Shown here piece after piece: positions 14,842-23,214 of a stretch of DNA of 64,000 bases. Made by a program: the position numbers and the translations under genes. The first letter of the stretch is position 1. Every line of letters begins with the position of its first letter. The stretch is taken from positions 310,001 through 374,000 of the forward strand of contig JAWKHH010000001.1 in the NCBI GenBank assembly GCA_041394945.1, written 5' to 3'. Under the pieces are notes generated by a model, which saw only the letters and a list, made by a program, of their open reading frames with translations, was not told the origin of the DNA and made no database searches. This DNA is from Bryobacteraceae bacterium. Lineage in GTDB: Bacteria; Acidobacteriota; Terriglobia; Bryobacterales; Bryobacteraceae.

Positions 14842-17553
14842 ATGCTGGAAACCTTGGAAAAGCTCAGACCGAACCGCGACCTCCAGGTGTACTTCGAGAG
14901 ACCCTCGGCAATCGCCGCAATCTCTGAGGCATCATCCAACGGCTTTGTGTTGAGCGGAACCTGGCGTCAACAGTTCGATTGGGCCGTAGTTGAGTGGAAC
15001 CAACACAACACGTTTGAACATCCCGCATTTCGCTACCTTCCGGACGGCGATTTGAGCGGAATCGTTCTCACGTATGAGGAAGAACGAGACAACTGCATTC
15101 TCCCGGATTCCGATCTCTATGACACCGTCGATTGGCCATATCTTCGCATCTGGACACGTGAAAACGGCGTCGACGACTTTTTCAAGGTGCGCCTCATGGA
15201 TCACGCGACAGCTGTAGCCGGCGCCTACGCGCCCGCATCTGCGGAAATGGAACTAACGGGCTCGCCCACCGCCGGTGACTACGTGGGTATCTCGTTCGGC
15301 GAGGAACACCACACGTACCTCGTACTTGCCAGCGATACTCTCGAGTCCATACTCACCGCGATCGAGACCAGTGTGAACGCTTCGTCGACGCTGACTGCCG
15401 AACGTATCGGAACGACGCTGCGACTTGAGGTCTCTGGCGCCGTCCTCGGGGAGAGCGGCAACCGTCTGGGCGTCTATGGATATGTTACCGGGGCGGCAAC
15501 TGAGAGCTGGGTCGATTGGTGGGCTCCGTTTACAGGGGGAGCGTCCCCTTCCAGATGGCGATACACAATCGATTTCGGCTCCCTGACGGCAAAAGACGGT
15601 CGAACCGTACCCAGCGCGGCGATCAGGAAGATGCGCTGGACATACGCCGCAGATTTCCAGATAGGCCAGTACGTGCGATCTGAATTCAGGGTACGGGTCT
15701 CGAATTGGAGTGTTTCCGGTTCCGGCCGCCACTATCTGATCGCCGGCACGAACGCCAGGCGGATCGAAGATGATTCGCGCTCTGTCACTTACTCAGGGTC
15801 ATGGACTGCCGGGCTCGGGAACTTCTCCGGAGGTACAATCCGGCACACCACGGTCCCCGGTAGCGCTTGTTCGCTAGATTACTTCTGCCCGGCCACTCAT
15901 CACCTTTTCGTTGGCACACGCTACGCCTTCAATGGAGCTAACCTGGAAGCCCGTGTGGACGGCACCCTTGTTAAAACGGAGAACTTGCTAATTCCGGGCG
16001 AAGATACGCTGGCGAGAATCCCGCTGGGCGAGTTCTCCGCCGGCCCGCATAGCGTGAGTCTCACTCACGCATCAACGGCTGGCAGTTATCTGTATTTCGA
16101 CTTCCTGGAAATCGCTGCTCCTTCGTCAGGCCTGCCGACGCTTCCGGTTGACGATCGAGTTACGCTTGCAACAGACTGGGACACGGACCATTCAATCGCG
16201 GTCCCGGCCGAACGCACCGCTTGGATGATTGAGTCACTCGGATTCTGCGGCCGCGCCAACCACTATGTGGGCGCGCTGTGGTTTTATGAGCTAAGGGCGA
16301 AGGACCACCAGTACGCGTCGGCCACAATCGAGTTCGTTGGAAGTCCTGTTTTCAGTGAGACGACTACGGTTTCAATCGGCCGAGTCGGCGACCCTCCCGA
16401 CGCCATCATCAATCACCTCAACCGAATTGGCGATACCGGAACCACGATCGCGAAGGCGTTTGAGCTCCGAATCAACAGTGGGTACACGGCGGTCCGGGCG
16501 GAAGCCTCCGGCTCTACACTGACCATCTATGCGCGCGCGATGGGAGCCGACGGCAACTTCGTTACTGTCGCCGCATCACCAGCGAGTGGTTCTTTCTATT
16601 CCATCACCAGTTCAGCTACTCTCTCGGGTGGACCCGAACAGATCGATTGGGTCACTGACTTGACTGCGTCTCCACGAATTAACCGCGCTTGCCGTGACTG
16701 GTCGCGCGCCTTCTATGTTGCTCTCAAGAACTCGGGCATCGATGTGGCTGCCGCATTCAGTCTGGAACTGCAGCACGGCGACGACTCGGAGGCGGCTGGC
16801 ATCGCTCAGCGATATCCAGACGGCTCCGCGGCGTGGCTCAACACGCCGGCGCTGCAGACCAACTTCTCACCAGAGAGCCTAGCGTTTTGGAGAGAGGTTC
16901 ATCGCGACATGGCCAACGTGATGGCGGAGGCCGGAGTTACGCCTTTTCTCCAGTTCGGTGAAGTTCAGTGGTGGTATTTTCCCAACGCGTCCGGCATGCC
17001 GCTCTACGATAGCTACACCAAGCTTCAGTTCCAGGCTCAATATGGACGGCCAATGGGCGTCATTGCGTCTCATGAGGCAGATCCAGCACCTTTTACCGAT
17101 GAACTCGCGTTCCTGTCGCAACTAATCGGTGCATTTACGAACCAGATCACTGCATTCGTCCGCGCCGAGCATCCCGATTGCCGAATCGAAGTTCTCTATC
17201 CCACCGACGTGAACCACACGCCGCTCAACCAACTACTGAACTATCCAGGAGCGGATTGGACACCGGTCAACCTCGACAATCTGAAGACCGAGAGCTTCAC
17301 CTTTACGTTCGCAAAGAATCTCAATCTGTCGGAGATCACGGTCAACTATGGCGAGACTCGGGGCTTTTCGCGCAACAAACGAAGCTTCCTCGTCGGGATC
17401 GGCGACTCTTCGAGCCCGTGGCGGAAAGAGGTCGAAATGGCAAAGGGAAGAGGACTGGAATCGATCGTACTGTTCGCGCTGGACCAGTTCTGCCTCATCG
17501 GCTACGAGACGCCGATTCGTGCCGGCCTCCGCCGCAGCGTCCTCGCCGGGTGA
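14842..17553 (+). CDS. Tail-tip protein with beta modules and a C-terminal TIM-barrel/glycosidase-like domain
   Basis: A 903-residue protein ending the block. The first 600 residues are beta modules, some jelly-roll-like with sugar-binding character (residues about 300-440, SGSGRHYLIAGTNARRIEDD), others tail-fibre-like. From about residue 610, NRACRDWSRAFYVALKNSG, AFSLELQHGDD, TPFLQFGEVQWWYFPN, CRIEVLYPTDVNHTP and SIVLFALDQFCLIGY alternate strand and helix as in a TIM barrel; acidic residues occur at strand ends (LELQHGDD, QFGEVQWW). Alphaproteobacterial gene transfer agents carry a TIM-barrel-like domain in their largest tail protein. Hydrolysis of surface sugars during attachment is plausible but unproved. 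GGAGG lies upstream of the start. Confidence 0.6.
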   Translation: MLETLEKLRPNRDLQVYFERPSAIAAISEASSNGFVLSGTWRQQFDWAVVEWNQHNTFEHPAFRYLPDGDLSGIVLTYEEERDNCILPDSDLYDTVDWPYLRIWTRENGVDDFFKVRLMDHATAVAGAYAPASAEMELTGSPTAGDYVGISFGEEHHTYLVLASDTLESILTAIETSVNASSTLTAERIGTTLRLEVSGAVLGESGNRLGVYGYVTGAATESWVDWWAPFTGGASPSRWRYTIDFGSLTAKDGRTVPSAAIRKMRWTYAADFQIGQYVRSEFRVRVSNWSVSGSGRHYLIAGTNARRIEDDSRSVTYSGSWTAGLGNFSGGTIRHTTVPGSACSLDYFCPATHHLFVGTRYAFNGANLEARVDGTLVKTENLLIPGEDTLARIPLGEFSAGPHSVSLTHASTAGSYLYFDFLEIAAPSSGLPTLPVDDRVTLATDWDTDHSIAVPAERTAWMIESLGFCGRANHYVGALWFYELRAKDHQYASATIEFVGSPVFSETTTVSIGRVGDPPDAIINHLNRIGDTGTTIAKAFELRINSGYTAVRAEASGSTLTIYARAMGADGNFVTVAASPASGSFYSITSSATLSGGPEQIDWVTDLTASPRINRACRDWSRAFYVALKNSGIDVAAAFSLELQHGDDSEAAGIAQRYPDGSAAWLNTPALQTNFSPESLAFWREVHRDMANVMAEAGVTPFLQFGEVQWWYFPNASGMPLYDSYTKLQFQAQYGRPMGVIASHEADPAPFTDELAFLSQLIGAFTNQITAFVRAEHPDCRIEVLYPTDVNHTPLNQLLNYPGADWTPVNLDNLKTESFTFTFAKNLNLSEITVNYGETRGFSRNKRSFLVGIGDSSSPWRKEVEMAKGRGLESIVLFALDQFCLIGYETPIRAGLRRSVLAG

Positions 17554-17603
17554 ACGCTATCCTGGTAGTTTGAATGCTGTCTAAGCAACAAGAGGGAGCG
17601 GCG

Positions 17604-18770
17604 ATGACGGACGCGGTCGCCGCGACAATCCGCACAGAGATCACTCCGATTCTTTCCGAACTTGCACAGTGCCGCTCCACTGCCGAGTTGGAGCGGTCCA
17701 CCCTGTATCGGGACCGCCGCGCCGCAATCGATCGGGTGCTGACCACGATTCAATCGGACCGGTTCGCGCCGAAGTCGCCAGCCGCGAAGTCCTCCTACCG
17801 GATCCTCGCCTGGAACATCGAACGCGGAAAGGAACTGGCAGGACAAGTCGAGGCCTTCCGAACTCACTCCTACCTCAGTACTTGCGACGTCCTGCTGCTG
17901 ACGGAAACCGATGTCGGCATGGCCCGTTCCGGCAACGTCGACGTCGCCCGCGCACTTGCGATGGAACTCGGCTTCGACTACGCCTTCGTCCCCTGCTACC
18001 TGAGCCTTGTCAAGGGTTCCGGCACAGAGCGGGACATCAAGGGCGACAATGATCTGGGCTTGCACGGCAACGCGATCCTGAGCCGCTACCCAATCATCGA
18101 CGCCAAGCGTATCTCCCTTCGTAACGGCATCGACAAAATGGCGAGCCGCGAGCAACGCCTCGGCTCTCAATGCGCGCTTTCCGCGACCATCGATTTTCCG
18201 GGCACGCCGCTCAACGTCGCTTGCATCCACCTCGACGCCAACTCCACCCAACGCCATCGCGCCGACCAAATGCTCACCGTCCTCGACGCCCTCCCGGCCA
18301 ATGGCGCATGCCTCATCGGCGGCGACTGGAACACCACCACCTTCGATTCTTCATCGGCATTCAGCGCCATCATGGGCTACTTCCTGCGCGTGCTGATGGG
18401 GCCGGGCAACGTCATCCGCAATCACTACCTGCATCCCTACCGCTGGTTCGAGCGCAAACTCTTCCGACTGCTCGAACACCGCAGCTTCGATATCGGCCGA
18501 TGCAATCAGCGCGCCGAGCCAACCATCTTCTACGACGTTACCGACATTCGCGCGCACAAGGGACTCGCCGAGTGGGTCCCAGGCTGGTGCTTCCCCTTCA
18601 TCCGATGGGCGCTACGCGAACACGGCGGTGGCTGTCCTCTGAAGATCGACTGGTTCGCCGCCCGCGACCTCACTTGCACCGATCCCATCGTCATCCACGA
18701 TGTCCGCGCCGGCCGCGCAGTTCCCCTGTCGGACCACGACGCCATCGGAGTCGACATCCGCCTACCGTAA
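17604..18770 (+). CDS. Endonuclease/exonuclease/phosphatase (EEP, DNase I-fold) family protein
   Basis: 388 residues from the ATG at 17604, chosen because GAGGGAG lies just upstream; a longer start at 17574 is possible. The catalytic set of the EEP superfamily is complete: LAWNIERG (metal-site Asn), LLTETDVG (Glu), IHLDANS (His), GGDWNTTTFDS (Asp and Asn), DWFAARDL (Asp) and LSDHDAIGVDI (SDH). It therefore hydrolyses phosphodiester or phosphomonoester bonds, in nucleic acid, phosphoinositide-like lipid or another substrate; the sequence does not decide which. No signal peptide is evident. It lies 50 bases after the phage block and nine bases before argD, so co-transcription with argD is more likely than membership in the block, but both are open. 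Confidence 0.85.
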   Translation: MTDAVAATIRTEITPILSELAQCRSTAELERSTLYRDRRAAIDRVLTTIQSDRFAPKSPAAKSSYRILAWNIERGKELAGQVEAFRTHSYLSTCDVLLLTETDVGMARSGNVDVARALAMELGFDYAFVPCYLSLVKGSGTERDIKGDNDLGLHGNAILSRYPIIDAKRISLRNGIDKMASREQRLGSQCALSATIDFPGTPLNVACIHLDANSTQRHRADQMLTVLDALPANGACLIGGDWNTTTFDSSSAFSAIMGYFLRVLMGPGNVIRNHYLHPYRWFERKLFRLLEHRSFDIGRCNQRAEPTIFYDVTDIRAHKGLAEWVPGWCFPFIRWALREHGGGCPLKIDWFAARDLTCTDPIVIHDVRAGRAVPLSDHDAIGVDIRLP

Positions 18771-18779
18771 AATAGTGGG

Positions 18780-20033
18780 ATGCTCGCCGCACCCCCAGAA
18801 ACAGAGGCGCCCGTCAAAGATCTCGCCCAAGAGATCATCGACCGAGAGAAACGCTTCGTCTTCCAGAACTACGGACGCTACCCGCTGGCGCTGCACCGCG
18901 GCAAGGGCTGTAATCTTTTCGATTTCTCCGGGCGCCGCTACCTCGATCTGATCTCCGGCATCGGCGTCAACGGACTCGGCCATGCGCACCCCCGTATCGT
19001 GCGCGTCATCCGCGAACAGGTCACGCAACTGGTCCATTGCTCGAATCTGTACTATCAGGAGTATCAGGGCCTGCTCGCCGAACGTCTCGCGCGGATGAGC
19101 GGTCTGCAGCGAAGCTTCTTCTGTAACTCCGGCGCTGAAGGCATCGAGACCGCCGTCAAGATGATTCGCTCCCACGGCAACCGGATCGATCCGGCCAAGA
19201 ACGAAATCATCACTTGCGAGAACTCCTTCCACGGCCGCACCACCGGCGCAATTTCGATCACCGGCCAGCCCAAATACCGCAAGGATTTCGAGCCGCTCCT
19301 GGCCGGCGTCCGCTTCATCCCGTTCAACGACCCCGCCGCCCTCGAAGCCGCCATGAACGAACGCACCGCTGGCGTTGTGCTGGAAGTAATTCAGGGCGAA
19401 GGCGGCGTCTTTCCGGTCTCGGAAGTCATGCTGCGGACAGCGCGAGAGCTTTGCGACCGCTACAACGCGCTCCTCGTCTTCGACGAAATCCAATGCGGCG
19501 TCGGCCGCACCGGCACCTACTTTGCCTACCAGATGTTCGATCCACCCGTGCTGCCGGATGTCGTCGTCACGGCGAAACCGATCGCCGCCGGACTCCCGCT
19601 CGGCGCCGTGATCGCCTCCGAATCGGCAGCCGCCACCATCGCGCCAGGCATGCACGGAACCACGTTCGGCGGCGGCGTGCTCTCCTGCCGCGTCGCGTGC
19701 GAATTCCTCGACATCCTTGATGAGATCCTGCCCCAGATGCGCGAACGGAGCGCCTATTTCGAAAAGAAGCTACAGGCGCTGGCCGCGCGCCACGCCGTGA
19801 TCAGGGAAGTGCGGGTTCGCGGGTTGATGATCGGCGTGGAACTGCACGTGCCCGGCAAGCAATGCGTCTCCGACGCCATGAACCTCGGCCTGCTTATCAA
19901 CTGCACGCATGAAACCGTTCTCCGGTTCCTGCCGCCCTACATCATTTCAGAAAAGGAAATCGACAAGGCCGTGCGCATCCTCGACAAGGTGCTCAAAGCA
20001 GTCCCTTCCGCCCCTGCTTCTCCAGCATCTTGA
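18780..20033 (+). CDS. argD: Class III aminotransferase, acetylornithine aminotransferase-like
   Basis: PLP enzyme of fold type I, subgroup III, 417 residues. Seen: LDLISGIGVNGLGHAHPRIV, the cofactor-binding CNSGAEGIETAVKM, SFHGRTTGAISITGQ, LVFDEIQCGVGRTGTYFAYQ with the ring-stacking Asp, the Schiff-base Lys in VVVTAKPIAAGLPLGAVI, and TTFGGGVLSC at the phosphate site. These features are shared by ArgD (arginine or lysine synthesis) and close ornithine or aminobutyrate aminotransferases; ArgD is the default. No other arginine gene is adjacent, so substrate is not settled. Its 3' end overlaps the convergent manC by 41 bases. Confidence 0.85.
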   Translation: MLAAPPETEAPVKDLAQEIIDREKRFVFQNYGRYPLALHRGKGCNLFDFSGRRYLDLISGIGVNGLGHAHPRIVRVIREQVTQLVHCSNLYYQEYQGLLAERLARMSGLQRSFFCNSGAEGIETAVKMIRSHGNRIDPAKNEIITCENSFHGRTTGAISITGQPKYRKDFEPLLAGVRFIPFNDPAALEAAMNERTAGVVLEVIQGEGGVFPVSEVMLRTARELCDRYNALLVFDEIQCGVGRTGTYFAYQMFDPPVLPDVVVTAKPIAAGLPLGAVIASESAAATIAPGMHGTTFGGGVLSCRVACEFLDILDEILPQMRERSAYFEKKLQALAARHAVIREVRVRGLMIGVELHVPGKQCVSDAMNLGLLINCTHETVLRFLPPYIISEKEIDKAVRILDKVLKAVPSAPASPAS

Positions 20034-21081
20034 CGATCTGCCCCACGTCCTGCGCCCGCTCGCGATCCGCAATGAGCAAAGCATCCGGCGTGTCCACAAC
20101 AACCAAATTCTTCACGCCGACCAGCGCCACGGTCTTCCCCGCCCCGTCGACGAAGCATCCAGCGGCCGAATGCGTGAGCGTGTCGCCGCGAAACACGTTG
20201 CCGTCGCCGTCCCGGTCGAGCAGTTCGTAGACGGCGTTCCAGCTCCCGAGGTCGCTCCAACCGAAATCGCCGCTCGCCAAGCCCGACACCTCGCCTGCCA
20301 GCGCCGCCTTCTCCATCACGGCGTAGTCCACTGAAATGTTCTCGCACAGCGGGTACACCTGGCGCAGCCTGCGGTCCAGCGCCGCGCCGGGTTTCCCAGG
20401 CAGCGAGGCAATCAGCAACGCGGTCTTCGGCAGGTAGCAGCGCAGCGATTCGAGGAACACGTCGGCCCGCCAGAAAAACATGCCGGCGTTCCAGAAGAAC
20501 CGCCCCTCGCGGACGTAGCGTTTCGCAACAGGTAACTTTGGCTTCTCCCGGAAGCTCCGCAGCGCGTAGGGCTCCTTCGACCCCGGCGTCATGCCCGCCG
20601 GAAACTCGAGATAACCATAGCCGGTCTCCGCCCAACGAGGCTGAACGCCGATGGTGACCAGCTTCCGTCCGGCGGCAGCCCTGAAAGCTGCTTTCACGAA
20701 TCCTCGGAACTTCTTCGGATCGCCAATGTGGTGATCGGCCGGAAACACGCCCAACACAGCACTCGGATCGGCTGCCTTTATCAAATGAGCGGCCAGTCCA
20801 AGACAGGGCGCAGTGTTGCGCTGGTCCGGCTCGGCGATGATCTGGTGGCGCGGAACGTCGGGGAGCTGCTTGCGAATCGCGTCGCGCAAGTAGGAGTTCG
20901 TGAGAATCCAGATGCGCTCCGGCGGAAGGATCGGATGCAGCCGTTCGACGGTGTCCTGCAGTAGCGAATTCGCTCCCGTGAACGGGATCAATTGTTTTGG
21001 CGTGCGCGTCCGGCTCCGCGGCCAGAATCGGGTCCCGCGCCCGCCGGCCAGAATCAGGCCGTAGGTATTCGATTTGGGCAT
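19993..21081 (-). CDS. manC: Mannose-1-phosphate guanylyltransferase
   Basis: Makes GDP-mannose from mannose-1-phosphate and GTP for surface polysaccharide or glycan precursors. 362 residues from MPKSNTYGLILAGGRGTRFW; the nucleotide-binding GGRGTRFWPRSRTRTPKQL signature is complete. Also seen: FPADHHIGD, FREKPKLP, the WNAGMFFWRAD motif, SVDYAVMEKA and FGWSDLGSWNA, all diagnostic for the ManC family. The C-terminal isomerase domain of bifunctional forms is absent, as in short GMP enzymes. Start chosen because the ATG overlaps the lepB stop (TGATG), as elsewhere in this operon. Its 3' end overlaps argD tail-to-tail. Confidence 0.93.
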   Translation of the reverse strand: MPKSNTYGLILAGGRGTRFWPRSRTRTPKQLIPFTGANSLLQDTVERLHPILPPERIWILTNSYLRDAIRKQLPDVPRHQIIAEPDQRNTAPCLGLAAHLIKAADPSAVLGVFPADHHIGDPKKFRGFVKAAFRAAAGRKLVTIGVQPRWAETGYGYLEFPAGMTPGSKEPYALRSFREKPKLPVAKRYVREGRFFWNAGMFFWRADVFLESLRCYLPKTALLIASLPGKPGAALDRRLRQVYPLCENISVDYAVMEKAALAGEVSGLASGDFGWSDLGSWNAVYELLDRDGDGNVFRGDTLTHSAAGCFVDGAGKTVALVGVKNLVVVDTPDALLIADRERAQDVGQIVKMLEKQGRKGLL

Positions 21082-21872
21082 CAGTTCTGGATCGGGTACC
21101 CGCGGATCAGCATGAAAGTGCGCTTCCAGCGGGTTTTGGTGAAAAAGTTCTGCGCGAGATCGAGCAAATGGTCGAGCCCGATATCGGGACTCGCCAGCCG
21201 GTCCGTCGGGGCGTCGTACGACCAATAAATCACCAGCGGCTTCCCGATAATGTTCTCCCGCGGCACAAATCCCCAGTAGCGGCTGTCGAGCGACGAGTCG
21301 CGATTGTCGCCCATGGCGAAGTAGTGCCCGTCGGGAACCACCACCTCACCGTCGCGGACGTTGTTGGCCAGCATCTCGTTGGCAGGCTCATACAGCCGTA
21401 CATTCGGCTCGCTCGGGAAGTTGTCGCGGTAGGAATCGAAGTAGTCGGTCTTGTGGTACTTGTATGGCTCGCTCAACGGTTTGCCGTTGAGGAACACTTC
21501 CTTTTTCACGACCTTAATGCGATCACCCGGAACGCCGATCACGCGCTTCACAAAGGTCTGGCGGATATCGATGGGATAGCGGAACACGATGATGTCGCCG
21601 CGCTTCACGTCGCTGTAGGGCAGGAGGTACCGACTCACAGGACCCGGCGGCGCATAGGCAAGCTTGTCCACCAGCAAATGATCGCCGATGAGAAGCGTGT
21701 CCTCCATCGATCCCGTGGGAATCACGAAGGCCTGCACCAGGGTCGTGGTTCCGAACAGCAGCAGCAGGATCGTCACGGTCCACTCGGCTATGGTGCCGCG
21801 CGGCGGCGTCTGCTTGCCAGGCGCGAGTGCGGCGCGAATCAGCCGGCCCGCGGATTGAACGATGTCACTCAT
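21081..21872 (-). CDS. lepB: Signal peptidase I
   Basis: Membrane serine protease removing Sec/Tat signal peptides at the outer face of the inner membrane. 263 residues: a hydrophobic anchor at about 31-50 (TVTILLLLFGTTTLVQAF), box B with the nucleophile Ser55 in PTGSMEDTLLIGDHL, box D with the general-base Lys109 in TFVKRVIGVPGD, and box E in MGDNRDSSLDSRYWGFVP. All catalytic elements are present. It belongs to the ribosome-maturation operon and overlaps manC by one base, starting 15 bases after the small membrane protein. Confidence 0.96.
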   Translation of the reverse strand: MSDIVQSAGRLIRAALAPGKQTPPRGTIAEWTVTILLLLFGTTTLVQAFVIPTGSMEDTLLIGDHLLVDKLAYAPPGPVSRYLLPYSDVKRGDIIVFRYPIDIRQTFVKRVIGVPGDRIKVVKKEVFLNGKPLSEPYKYHKTDYFDSYRDNFPSEPNVRLYEPANEMLANNVRDGEVVVPDGHYFAMGDNRDSSLDSRYWGFVPRENIIGKPLVIYWSYDAPTDRLASPDIGLDHLLDLAQNFFTKTRWKRTFMLIRGYPIQN

Positions 21873-21887
21873 GGTTGTCCAAACCCT

Positions 21888-22184
21888 CTATTCTAGCGAT
21901 ACGAAGTCGTCGTCGCGGGAGAAGCGCCGCAGCCGGAAAACTTCCACCAGCGCGATGTAGATGTTGATCAGCCCCAGCCCGCTTACCGCACCGCGCACAT
22001 AGGCGCTCAGCCACAAACCACGCCACCAGCCCGCCTCCGGCGCCATCCAGGAAAAGTAGTTCGTCTCCCAGACTTTTAGCCAGGGCAACACCAGCAGGAA
22101 GATGCCCATTTCGAAGCAGAAGATCACGAAGAGCAGCCCGGAAAGCTTGTGGTACCAGCGGTAGTTGGGCTGCTCGGCAATCAT
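21888..22184 (-). CDS. Small conserved-type membrane protein of unknown function
   Basis: 98 residues with two clear membrane segments (about residues 15-36, LLFVIFCFEMGIFLLVLPWL, and about 62-82, VRGAVSGLGLINIYIALVEVF) joined by a Trp-rich loop (NYFSWMAPEAGWWRGLW). It ends with a charged cytoplasmic tail RLRRFSRDDDFVSLE. Its start overlaps the rnhB stop (ATGA), and lepB follows after 15 bases, so it is a true member of the operon. No family was recognised and no function is assigned. Overlap and reading-frame quality make it a real gene. Confidence 0.8.
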   Translation of the reverse strand: MIAEQPNYRWYHKLSGLLFVIFCFEMGIFLLVLPWLKVWETNYFSWMAPEAGWWRGLWLSAYVRGAVSGLGLINIYIALVEVFRLRRFSRDDDFVSLE

Positions 22185-22819
22185 GATCCGAATAAGGGCA
22201 ACTGTTTGGGCGAGAGTCCCGCGGCGATCCGGACCGGCTCGTAGCTGTAGCGATGATGCGGCGTCGGGCCCAACCGGTCCAGCGCTTCCAGATGCTGCGG
22301 CGTCGAATAGCCACGATGCCGGGCAAACCCATACCCCGGATACCGGCTCTCCCAGTCCGTCATGCTCGCGTCGCGGTCCACTTTCGCCAGAATCGACGCC
22401 GCCGCGATCGAAAACGAAAGCGCGTCGCCATGAATGAGACAGCGCTGCTCGATGCTCACATCGACGGTGGTCGCGTCGACAAGCAGGTAGTCGGGCGCCA
22501 CACCGAGCCTTTCCACCGCCAGCTTCATCGCCAGCCGCGACGCCTGAAGGATGTTGATGCGGTCGATTTCACCCGGCCCGACGCTCGCCACAGCCCAAGC
22601 CCGCGCTCGTTCCCGAATGCGCCCCGCAAGCACTTCGCGACGTTCCGGCGCGAGCAGTTTGCTATCGTTCAAACCGCGAATCGGCCGGTCCGGGTCGAGG
22701 ATCACCGCCGCCGCGAACACGGGGCCGAACAGACACCCCCGGCCCGCTTCGTCGACGCCGGCGACCATGCGATAGCCGTGTCGCCGGACCTCGCGTTCGA
22801 ACCGGCTCGAGCAGGCCAA
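22181..22819 (-). CDS. rnhB: Ribonuclease HII
   Basis: Removes single ribonucleotides and RNA primers from RNA-DNA hybrids. 212 residues, normal length. The active site is visible: GVDEAGRGCLFGPVFAAAV (Asp-Glu pair), LNDSKLL, the DYLLVDA strand with the third acidic residue, and the fourth in ILAKVDRDASM. The GRG substrate-recognition motif is intact. A MACSSRFERE start follows rplS at 19 bases. This gene order (rplS-rnhB) is common in bacteria. Confidence 0.95.
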   Translation of the reverse strand: MACSSRFEREVRRHGYRMVAGVDEAGRGCLFGPVFAAAVILDPDRPIRGLNDSKLLAPERREVLAGRIRERARAWAVASVGPGEIDRINILQASRLAMKLAVERLGVAPDYLLVDATTVDVSIEQRCLIHGDALSFSIAAASILAKVDRDASMTDWESRYPGYGFARHRGYSTPQHLEALDRLGPTPHHRYSYEPVRIAAGLSPKQLPLFGS

Positions 22820-22838
22820 GGCGCAGGACCCGTCCCGC

Positions 22839-23186
22839 CTACTCGCGTTCCTTCAGCCGTGCCGCCTTGCCGCGAAGAGCACGCAGGTAGTAAAGCTTGG
22901 CCCGGCGCACCTTGCCCGTGCGCACGAGTTCGATCTTCTCCACCGTCGGCGCGTTCACCGGGAAGATGCGCTCCACGCCATGCCCGAAGCTCATCTTGCG
23001 CACGGTGATCGTATGCGATACTCCGGTGTTGTTCTGCGCAATCACAGTGCCTTCGAAGGCCTGCAGGCGCTCTTTTTCACCTTCCCGGATCTTCACCTGG
23101 ACCCGGATCGTATCGCCGGGCCGGATCGCCGGGAGTTCCTTCTTGATGTTTTGACCGGCGATCTTCGCCACCAGTGGGTTAGCCAT
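22839..23186 (-). CDS. rplS: 50S ribosomal protein L19
   Basis: 115 residues, normal length for bL19, which lies at the 30S-50S interface. The family signature is clear: RPGDTIRVQVKIREGEKERLQ, FEGTVIAQNN, ITVRKMSFGHGVERIFPVN and VRRAKLYYLRALRGKAARLKE. It follows trmD at 28 bases in the usual rpsP-rimM-trmD-rplS order. AGGAAG lies upstream of the start. No anomalies. Confidence 0.97.
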   Translation of the reverse strand: MANPLVAKIAGQNIKKELPAIRPGDTIRVQVKIREGEKERLQAFEGTVIAQNNTGVSHTITVRKMSFGHGVERIFPVNAPTVEKIELVRTGKVRRAKLYYLRALRGKAARLKERE

Positions 23187-23214
23187 GACTCGTAATCTTC
23201 CTTGCTAATCGAAC

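Larger units (their letters stand above)
2430..17553 (+). mobile_element. Phage-derived head-tail gene block, gene transfer agent-like or domesticated prophage remnant
   Basis: Fourteen collinear plus-strand genes, nearly without gaps, follow the order of a long-tailed phage morphogenesis module: portal, scaffold, coat, two head/connector-region proteins, tail terminator, tail tube, tail chaperone with frameshift, tape measure, distal-tail proteins, hub and a TIM-barrel-like tail protein. What is absent is as telling: no terminase subunit, head protease, integrase, repressor, replication gene, holin or endolysin lies in or beside it, and ilvB and argD genes flank it. Known gene transfer agents keep structural genes and shed replication and integration functions, but alphaproteobacterial ones retain terminase in the cluster. 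So this could be a GTA-like particle using a remote terminase, or an eroding prophage. All reading frames are intact, favouring maintenance. Confidence 0.7.
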
